Shown here: piece by piece, positions 6,798 to 11,978 of the stretch
How positions within the stretch are numbered: the stretch's first letter is position 1
How the letters are laid out: every line of letters starts with the position of its first letter
Source: Flavobacterium sp.
GTDB lineage: Bacteria; Bacteroidota; Bacteroidia; Flavobacteriales; Flavobacteriaceae
DNA: 11,978 bases
Assembly: GCA_012032075.1 (NCBI GenBank)
Contig: JAAURU010000066.1
Coordinates: 1-11,978, forward strand
Reading direction: 5' to 3'
Translations under genes and position numbers: made by a program
The notes under the pieces: model-generated
The model's database searches: none
What the model saw: only the letters and a program-made list of their open reading frames with translations
Told to the model about the DNA's origin: nothing

Positions 6798-7438
6798 TTG
6801 GAAAAACCATACAACAAACACAATTTTCATAAAAACACTTTTTGTATTTTTAAAGAAGTGACTTTTCAAGCAATTGAAAACTTAAAGTTAAGCTACAAGA
6901 GTAAATCAGGAAGTAGTTATTATTTTACAGATAAAGGTGTCTTTCGAGTTTCAAACCATTGGGGAAGAGCTGCAAATTGTAGATGGAGATTAGAGTCAAT
7001 TTCAATGTCAATTTCAAAAATCAATAACAATGTCACACTGAGCTTGTCGAAGTGCAATTTCAATAATCAAGTTGAATGTAACTCTGAGCCTGCCAAAGTG
7101 CTAAAAATAAATAATTCAAAGGAAAGAATTGGCTATGCAAATTGGACAGATTTTATTCCAATAATGAAAATGAAAAGTTATTTTATATCGAAGTGAATTG
7201 GATTACTAATGAAGTCAATTTCCAGCATAAAAATAATCCAAATTTTAAAATAGAATTTATGTTAAGAAATGCATTGGCTACAGCCAAAAGAATTCAAATT
7301 ATAAAAGAGGTTATAACAGAAGAAAATTGGTCAAAACATCTTATTTTTGATGATTTTAAGCAATTACGAATTAAAATTATTCAAAAATTAATAGAAACCG
7401 ATGAAACATTTATAAAAATAAAACAACATTATTTGTAA
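6798..7438 (+). CDS. unknown protein with a REP-like repeat in its coding sequence (frameshifted)
   Basis: I do not recognise a characterised family. The N-terminal part (KPYNKHNFHKNTFCIFKEVT, then YKSKSGSSYYFTDKGVFRVS, NHWGRAANCRWRL) is followed by WTDF, then a strand-rich part (YSNNENEKLFYIEVNW) and a lysine-rich helical tail ending IKIKQHYL. It is a cytoplasmic-looking protein with no signal or membrane segment. As written, the first frame ends at 7196. The four-T run at 7151-7154 needs one more base to join GYANWTDF to YSNNENEKLFYIEVNW, giving 213 residues. The only start available is TTG at 6798, because TAG lies two codons upstream. Residues about 76-104 are encoded by a pair of REP-like repeats (7031-7100) and look like an insertion into a loop. 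It heads a close-packed plus-strand group with two small genes. Confidence 0.7.
7031..7100 (+). repeat. two degenerate copies of a REP-like element inside a gene
   Basis: The 24-base unit TGTCACACTGAGCTTGTCGA-AGTG at 7031-7054 recurs at 7077-7100 with five differences (19 of 24 identical). The core CTGAGCTTGTCGAAGTG strongly resembles a dispersed repeat I have seen widely in bacterial genomes, including flavobacteria. Ends CACT/AGTG can pair. Both copies are read through in frame by the gene at 6798, with no stop. Confidence 0.65.
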
Positions 7439-7606
7439 ATGGGAAGAAGAAACGAAACCAATAGAAAAGCACATAAAAAGAAAGCCGATGACAAGAAAAG
7501 CAGGCAAAATGAAGCAAAAACCAATTTAAAAGTAAAGAAAAAAACCATACTCAAACAATTTAATCAAAAAAATGATGAATCAGGAACAACTAACACAACT
7601 CAATAA
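7439..7606 (+). CDS. small very basic protein of unknown function
   Basis: The ATG at 7439 follows the TAA of the preceding gene with no gap. The product, MGRRNETNRKAHKKKADDKK and onward, is 55 residues, very rich in Lys, Arg and Asn, and probably a nucleic-acid- or ribosome-associated small protein, though nothing in it is diagnostic. The last ten codons overlap the next gene. If the seven-A run at 7566-7572 is really eight bases, the protein would end after about 48 residues at a TGA overlapping the next ATG. That would be a tidier arrangement, and such an under-call is common in this window. Its close packing between two other genes is the main support. Confidence 0.55.
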   Translation: MGRRNETNRKAHKKKADDKKSRQNEAKTNLKVKKKTILKQFNQKNDESGTTNTTQ

Positions 7607-7796
7607 AGGAATACAAGTTATAATTGATGCAATGGCTTCTAAGGAATATAAAACAGCCAATAATAAATTAGCCGAAGTAAGTGATGTTATAGATGATTTA
7701 ATAGATACTACAGAAGATGATGCAGTTTTAGTAGAAATAAGTAAATACCAAGTGCTTTTAAATCATTTGCAAGTAAAACTTAATGCTTCCGAGTAA
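7572..7796 (+). CDS. small acidic helical protein of unknown function
   Basis: The 74-residue product (MMNQEQLTQLNKGIQVIIDA, then MASKEYKTANNKLAEVSDVI) is acidic and almost entirely predictable as two or three amphipathic helices with heptad-like Leu/Ile/Val spacing. It could form a helical bundle or coiled coil. Start candidates are the ATG at 7572 and a second one at 7575; the second may be the true start. It overlaps the preceding small basic gene, so the two are probably co-expressed. A basic and an acidic small protein side by side might be partners, which is only a guess. No known family recognised. Confidence 0.65.
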   Translation: MMNQEQLTQLNKGIQVIIDAMASKEYKTANNKLAEVSDVIDDLIDTTEDDAVLVEISKYQVLLNHLQVKLNASE

Positions 7797-7824
7797 GATT
7801 TGAATGTCTAAATCGAACTTCCGT

Positions 7825-7854
7825 CACCCAACACCCATCATCCAACACCCAACA
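7825..7854 (+). repeat. short C-rich tandem repeat in an intergenic gap
   Basis: CCAACACCCA occurs at 7828-7837 and again at 7842-7851 (period 14), inside a stretch made only of A, C and T. Its base composition differs sharply from the surrounding AT-rich DNA. It resembles the degenerate repeat remnants found between flavobacterial genes. The rest of the gap 7797-7923 shows nothing else except a possible weak -7 box, TATCTTTA, at 7911-7918. Confidence 0.55.
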
Positions 7855-7923
7855 AAATCACTTTAACTAAAAATTAATATTCGTTATTTCAATTGCTATA
7901 TAAGAATCTGTATCTTTATATCA

Positions 7924-9044
7924 ATGAAGAAGAACAATTTTACAAGTGGGTTTCAATTTACCAAATATGAAGCACCCTTTCAAACACCATTCGAAAAATT
8001 ATTTCCTATTTTCAAGGAATTAATCACACATACTTCGGGCGATTTTGACGAAGCCATTGATTGGATGCGTCAATTAGATGTGGAATATAAATTAACCACT
8101 CCAGAATATACTATAGATGATTTTATTGAAGATTTAAAGAAAAAAGGCTACATAAGAGATGAAGCAAAACCTGATGGTTCTGGAGGAATGGGAATAACTG
8201 CTAAAACAGAAAGAGCTATTAGGCAACATGCTTTGGAACAAATTTTTGGCAATTTAAACAAAGCGGGTTCTGGGAATCATAAAACCAAACAATCTGGAAA
8301 AGGAGACGAACAAACAGGCGATTTGAGAGCATTCCAATTTGGAGATGCTGTGGAACAAATTTCGTTAACAGAAAGTCTTAAAAATGCGCAAATCAATAAT
8401 GGAGTAGGAGAGTTTATGCTAACCGAAAGAGATTTGGTTGTAGAAGACCATCACCATAAATCACAAATGAGTACGGTATTAATGATTGATATTTCTCACA
8501 GCATGATTTATATGGTGAAGACCGAATTACTCCAGCCAAAAAAGTTGCTATGGCTTTAGCCGAACTCATCACCACACGTTATCCAAAAGATACTTTAGAT
8601 ATTTTAGTTTTCGGTAATGATGCTTGGACGATTAAAATCAAAGATTTACCCTATTTGCAAGTTGGACCTTATCATACAAATACAGTTGCTGGATTGCAAT
8701 TGGCAATGGATATTTTGAGAAGAAAAAGAAATACCAACAAGCAAATTTTCATGATAACCGACGGAAAGCCAAGTTGCGTTCGAGAGAAAAATGGAGAATA
8801 TTACATGAACAGTAACGGCTTAGATCAATATATAGTTGATAAATGCTACAACCAAGCCACTCAAGCTAGAAAATTACATATTCCAATTACTACTTTTATG
8901 ATTGCCAAAGATCCTTATTTGCAAAAATTTGTCAATTATTTCACAGAAGCTAATCAAGGAAAAGCGTTTTACACTGGTTTAAAAGGACTAGGAGAAATGA
9001 TTTTTGAGGATTATGAGAGTAATAGGAAGAAGAAGATTCGTTAG
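7924..9044 (+). CDS. von Willebrand factor type A domain protein, partner of a MoxR-like ATPase (frameshifted)
   Basis: The C-terminal half is a vWA domain with a complete metal-ion-dependent adhesion site. It has DISHS (Asp189, Ser191, Ser193), a threonine in HTNTVAGL, and MITDGKPS with the second aspartate. The N-terminal half (about 1-180) is helical and charged with a Gly/Ser/Lys-rich linker (about 112-132), and I cannot assign it. The TTT at 8507-8509 needs one more T to turn HSMIYMV into HSMILYGEDRITPAKKVAMA. This joins the two pieces into 373 residues. Proteins of this kind act with MoxR/ChlI AAA+ ATPases, as in magnesium or cobalt chelatases and in MoxR-vWA chaperone systems; that ATPase is the next gene. 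A candidate -7 box, TATCTTTA (7911-7918), is very close to the ATG, so the message may be almost leaderless. Confidence 0.88.
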
Positions 9045-9102
9045 TTTTCGGTTATCTGTTGTTGGTTAGAGCGGAATTGAGAACATTTTTATAAAATCAT
9101 TG

Positions 9103-9135
9103 CCGTTGTCCCGAAGCTTCGGGATTAGCCAACGG
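9103..9135. repeat. strong intergenic hairpin, REP-like
   Basis: CCGTTG (9103-9108) pairs with CAACGG (9130-9135), enclosing the perfect palindrome TCCCGAAGCTTCGGGA (9109-9124) and a bulge TTAGC. The GC-rich core CCCGAAGCTTCGGG stands out in this AT-rich DNA and is the type of sequence dispersed through flavobacterial genomes. It lies between the vWA gene and the ATPase gene, followed by an A-rich tract, so it may weaken read-through or stabilise the upstream mRNA rather than fully terminate it. Confidence 0.75.
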
Positions 9136-9175
9136 TTTCAAAAAAAAATAAAAAATTTACAAGATTAAATTATAT

Positions 9176-10631
9176 ATGAAAGACATAAAAACATTAGGCG
9201 AATTAAAAAATCAGGTTACCAACCTAAAAATATAAAAGACGAATTACGAACGAATCTACGAAACAAAATAAAAGCAGGAGAAATTACTTTCGAAGGAGTT
9301 CACGGATTTGAAAATTCGGTAATTCCAGAATTAGAAAGAGCTATATTATCGCGTCATAATATTAATTTATTAGGACTTCGTGGTCAAGCCAAAACCAGAC
9401 TAGCACGTAAAATGATTGAATTATTAGATGAATACATTCCAGTGGTGGAAGGTTCGGAAATTAATGATGATCCTTTAGAGCCTATTTCTAGTTTTGCCAA
9501 AGAAGTAATTGCTGAAAAAGGAGATGCTACTCCAGTTACTTGGTTACACCGTAGCGAACGTTTTTACGAAAAACTAGCTACTCCAGATGTAACCGTTGCC
9601 GATTTAATTGGTGATGTAGATCCTATAAAAGCAGCGAATTTAAAATTAAATTATGCAGATGAAAGAGTAATTCATTTTGGAATGATTCCTCGCGCACACC
9701 GTTGCATTTTCGTAATTAACGAATTACCCGATTTACAAGCAAGAATTCAAGTAGCCTTATTTAATATTTTGCAAGAAGGTGACATTCAAATTAGAGGTTT
9801 CAAATTACGTTTACCAATAGATGTTCAATTCATCTTCACGGCAAATCCTGAAGATTATACAAATAGAGGAAGTATTGTGACTCCATTGAAAGATAGAATT
9901 GGTTCCCAAATTTTAACCCATTATCCTGAAACCATTCAAATTGCTAGGACTATTACCGAACAAGAAGCTAAATTTGACAAAGACCAAAGTGAAACGGTTT
10001 ATGTACCTGGTTTAGCCAAAGATGTCTTGGAACAAATTGTTTTTGAAGCCAGAGAGAGCGAATTTGTTGATGTGAAAAGTGGAGTTTCAGCTCGTTTAAG
10101 TATTACAGCTTATGAAAACTTAATTTCAACTGCCGAAAGAAGGTCTTTATTAGCTGGTGAAGATAAAACTACTGTTCGTTTATCTGATTTTATGGGAATT
10201 ATTCCTGCGATTACTGGTAAAGTAGAATTGGTTTACGAAGGTGAACAAGAAGGAGCAGCAACGGTTGCTCAATATTAATAGGTGATGCCATCAAAACCTT
10301 ATTTCCAGATTATTTCCCAAAAATTGAAAAATTGGAACGTGAAAAAGAAAAAACACCTTACACTGATTTACTAGAATGGTTTTTCGCTGAAAGTGGTTTT
10401 GAAATACTTGATAATTTCAGTAATATGCAATATCAAAAAGCTTTAGATGAAGTAAAACCTTTGGAAAACATAGTTCAAAAATACCAACCCAAATTTTATG
10501 ATGAAGACAAATATTTTCTGAAAGAATTCATTCTTTGGGGTTTAGTAGAACATCAAAAACTATCTAAGAATCGTTTAAAAAAAGGTTATCAATACAAAGA
10601 TTTGTATAGTAATTTTATAAGTAAATTGTAA
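9176..10631 (+). CDS. MoxR/ChlI-like AAA+ ATPase (two frameshifts)
   Basis: The protein should drive ATP-dependent remodelling or metal insertion with the upstream vWA protein. From ATG 9176, after restoring bases, it begins MKDIKTLGELKKSGYQPKNI. The P-loop is GLRGQAKT (about 67-74), the Walker B is CIFVINELPDL with Asn182-Glu183 instead of Asp-Glu, and sensor 1 is FIFTANPEDYTNRG (Asn224). A helical lid follows, and the C-terminal part ends GYQYKDLYSNFISKL. The six-A run 9205-9210 lacks one base; as written, TAA stops the protein after 19 residues. TT at 10275-10276 lacks one T; adding it joins GAATVAQY to LIGDAIKTLFPDYF. The corrected length is 485 residues. It follows the vWA gene by 131 bases with a hairpin between. 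The substrate is not known, and nothing in the window points to chlorophyll or cobalamin synthesis. Confidence 0.88.
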
Positions 10632-10697
10632 TTTGTAATGTATAATAGATTAAATAGTATGTAAAATTGTCAATTTTAGATGTAAAATAGTAAAGTG

Positions 10698-10724
10698 TTG
10701 TTTGTGAGTAAATTATTAAATTTG
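10698..10724 (+). promoter_or_regulatory. promoter of the secreted DM13-like gene
   Basis: TTG at 10698-10700 and TAAATTTG at 10717-10724 are separated by 16 bases, close to the flavobacterial pattern TTG-N17-23-TAnnTTTG. The start codon follows 27 bases later. The gap 10632-10697 holds only AT-rich DNA and a weak AT-only inverted repeat (10662-10678), no convincing terminator for the upstream ATPase gene. Confidence 0.55.
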
Positions 10725-10751
10725 TAAAAACATATAAAACAAACAAACACT

Positions 10752-11480
10752 ATGAAAAAAATCAGCTATTTAGTTTTGCTATTCATTATTCCATTTATAG
10801 CAAATGCTCAATGTAATCAATCAGGTTTTGGTTTTGGGAATAATAATTCGACACCTATGTATAATATACAAGGAACTGTAGAAGTAGTTTTGAATACCAA
10901 TAATTCAGTAACATTGAATACTGGAAGTAATTTTTCTACCGCATCTGGACCAGATGTTAAAGTATTTCTTGTTGACAGAGGAACGTTAACTAATGCTCAA
11001 TTGAAAAATACTGCAATGTTTAATGCAAGACCTAAAATAGAAATGGGAATGTTACCTAATAATGGTTCATCTCCAGTTACTGGAAGTAGAACTTTTACAA
11101 AAGCAATTCCTTCTGGAATGAATATATCAAATTTTAATACGATTTATTTTTATTGCCAACAATTTAATGCTTTTTGGGATTTCGGAAGTTATACTGCTTT
11201 TTCTCCTAATAACTGCGCAGTTTTATCAAGTAATGAATTTACAAGTATAGATTTTTCGGTTTACCCAAACCCTGTTAAAGATCAATTTAATATTTCATTG
11301 GAAAATTCAACAAAATTAAAAGCCGTTAATATTTACAATAATTTAGGTCAAATAGTTTATACAGAATGGAATGATTTAGATCAAAATGTTAACATTGCGT
11401 CTTTATCAAAAGGAATTTACCACTTAGAAGTTACCGATTTTGAAGGAAATCGTTCTGTCAAAAATATAATAAAAGAGTAA
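10752..11480 (+). CDS. secreted DM13-like protein with type IX secretion sorting domain
   Basis: The 242-residue protein begins with a Sec signal peptide (MKKISYLVLLFIIPFIANAQ). The middle part (about 38-155) resembles the DM13 domain: GTVEVV, then FSTASGPDVKVFLVDRG, then IYFYCQQFNAFWDFGSYTAF with Cys135. In DM13 a conserved Cys near this place has been proposed to act in redox or electron transfer. The last about 75 residues (FSVYPNPVKDQFNISL to SLSKGIYHLEVTDFEGNRSV) are a type A C-terminal sorting domain, which sends proteins through the Bacteroidetes type IX secretion system to the cell surface or medium. It is intact, with its own promoter and a strong terminator after it. DM13 assignment is from motif memory (moderate certainty); the sorting domain is secure. 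Confidence 0.85.
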   Translation: MKKISYLVLLFIIPFIANAQCNQSGFGFGNNNSTPMYNIQGTVEVVLNTNNSVTLNTGSNFSTASGPDVKVFLVDRGTLTNAQLKNTAMFNARPKIEMGMLPNNGSSPVTGSRTFTKAIPSGMNISNFNTIYFYCQQFNAFWDFGSYTAFSPNNCAVLSSNEFTSIDFSVYPNPVKDQFNISLENSTKLKAVNIYNNLGQIVYTEWNDLDQNVNIASLSKGIYHLEVTDFEGNRSVKNIIKE

Positions 11481-11504
11481 ATTGATAATTTGTTTATTTA
11501 GATT

Positions 11505-11978
11505 TTAGTAATTAACACGATAAGAAGTTTTCTTATCGTGTTTTTTATATTCTATTTTGATAACTTCAAGCGCTGGTTTATTTTGAACGGTATAATCACT
11601 ATCATTTAAACCTCCCACTTTTGAATTGTTATCGAACCATTTCCATAAAAAACCACCAGCAAACCATTCTTCATCCCAAAATGAATTAAACAAGGCTTTC
11701 AATGCATTTGATTGGGCTTCTAAATTTACATTTTTATCTTTAGAGAAATCCCAAGGTTCATGAGTAGTATAATCTTTACTTTGGTAACCAAATTCAGTAA
11801 ATAATACTTTTTTATTTAATTTTTCTGATAGATTTTTAATAGCAGTTTTGTGTGTGTTCCATTTCTTTTCTAATATAGAAACTGTTGGTGTTTGCTCATT
11901 TGACAATGGGAAATAAGCATCAATTCCTATATAATCTAATTTTTTAAAAAATTGACTACCGATTGAAATGTATCCCAA
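11505..11978 (-). CDS. glycoside hydrolase resembling GH113, C-terminal part (partial)
   Basis: The gene enters from the right edge; the first visible codon is not the true start. The visible 157 residues show beta-alpha barrel features: KLDYIGIDAYFPLS, then KKVLFTEFGYQS with a glutamate (visible residue 62) in the place of a catalytic nucleophile at the end of a strand. A WFAGGFLWKWFDN strand follows near the C-terminus. This order resembles GH113 beta-1,4-mannanases and related clan GH-A enzymes, so a cell-envelope or secreted polysaccharide hydrolase is likely, but the N-terminal signal and acid/base glutamate lie outside. It is convergent with the DM13-like gene, and its last codons overlap that gene's terminator hairpin. 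Confidence 0.75.
   Translation of the reverse strand: MGYISIGSQFFKKLDYIGIDAYFPLSNEQTPTVSILEKKWNTHKTAIKNLSEKLNKKVLFTEFGYQSKDYTTHEPWDFSKDKNVNLEAQSNALKALFNSFWDEEWFAGGFLWKWFDNNSKVGGLNDSDYTVQNKPALEVIKIEYKKHDKKTSYRVNY
11514..11546 (+). terminator. rho-independent terminator of the DM13-like gene
   Basis: AACACGATAAGAA (11514-11526) and TTCTTATCGTGTT (11530-11542) form a 13-bp stem with a three-base loop, and six T follow the GC-containing core (11541-11546). It lies 33 bases past the stop of the plus-strand gene. It also encodes the last residues of the opposing glycoside hydrolase gene. Confidence 0.9.

Noticed and set aside
7031..7100. CRISPR-like or att-type repeat
   Set aside because: Only two diverged copies, inside a coding frame, with no regular spacers and no integrase or cas gene nearby.
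76..10631. Programmed ribosomal frameshifting or gene splitting in nusG, tuf, the ATPase and others
   Set aside because: The breaks differ in sequence context and number, occur in unrelated genes, lack slippery heptamer plus structure arrangements, and most are fixed by one added base in an A/T run. Sequence error explains all of them more simply.
10662..10678. Terminator of the AAA+ ATPase gene (TAAAATTG/CAATTTTA)
   Set aside because: The stem has a single G-C pair, a one-base loop as written, and no T-tract; it is more likely chance pairing in AT-rich DNA.

Overview
The window comes from an AT-rich member of the Bacteroidetes, most likely Flavobacteriaceae. Three things support this: promoters of the Bacteroidetes type (TTTG-N19-TAnnTTTG), the gene order tRNA-Tyr, tRNA-Thr, tuf, tRNA-Trp, secE, nusG, rplK, and a secreted protein with a type IX secretion C-terminal sorting domain. 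Most protein genes are broken by single-base indels, nearly always in short A or T runs. Essential single-copy genes (tuf, nusG, probably secE) are hit too, and adding or removing one base at each site restores a protein of the expected length. I therefore read the breaks as sequencing or assembly errors (long-read style homopolymer miscalls) and annotate each broken gene as one CDS over its whole span.

Layout. (1) Positions 1-2474, minus strand: a translation and transcription operon (tRNA-Tyr, tRNA-Thr, tuf, tRNA-Trp, secE, nusG, start of rplK) behind a textbook promoter at 2444-2474. (2) 2531-3738, minus: a lipoprotein thiol-disulfide oxidoreductase of the TlpA/ResA type with its own promoter box and terminator. 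(3) 3786-6782, minus: a sulfur operon of a Crp/Fnr regulator, a TauE/SafE-type exporter and a metallo-beta-lactamase/rhodanese fusion (persulfide dioxygenase-like), ending in a terminator. Both the regulator promoter and the fusion-gene promoter carry a similar palindrome (ATGTAAC-N4-GTNAC) about 33-34 bp upstream of the -7 box. It is a candidate binding site for the operon's own regulator.

(4) 6769-10631, plus strand, divergent from the sulfur operon: a conserved-looking unknown protein with a REP-like repeat translated inside it, two small unknown proteins, a von Willebrand factor A (MIDAS) protein and a MoxR/ChlI-like AAA+ ATPase. The last two form the classic ATPase plus vWA pair. (5) 10698-11546, plus: a secreted DM13-like protein with a type IX sorting domain, ended by a strong hairpin terminator. 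(6) 11505-11978, minus: the C-terminal part of a glycoside hydrolase resembling GH113, cut by the window edge.

The most interesting material is the predicted sulfur-responsive regulatory circuit, with its cysteine-rich Crp-family regulator, and the plus-strand block of small unknown genes leading into the AAA+/vWA pair. I see no CRISPR array, transposase, prophage or integron. No stretch longer than 300 bases is without a gene.
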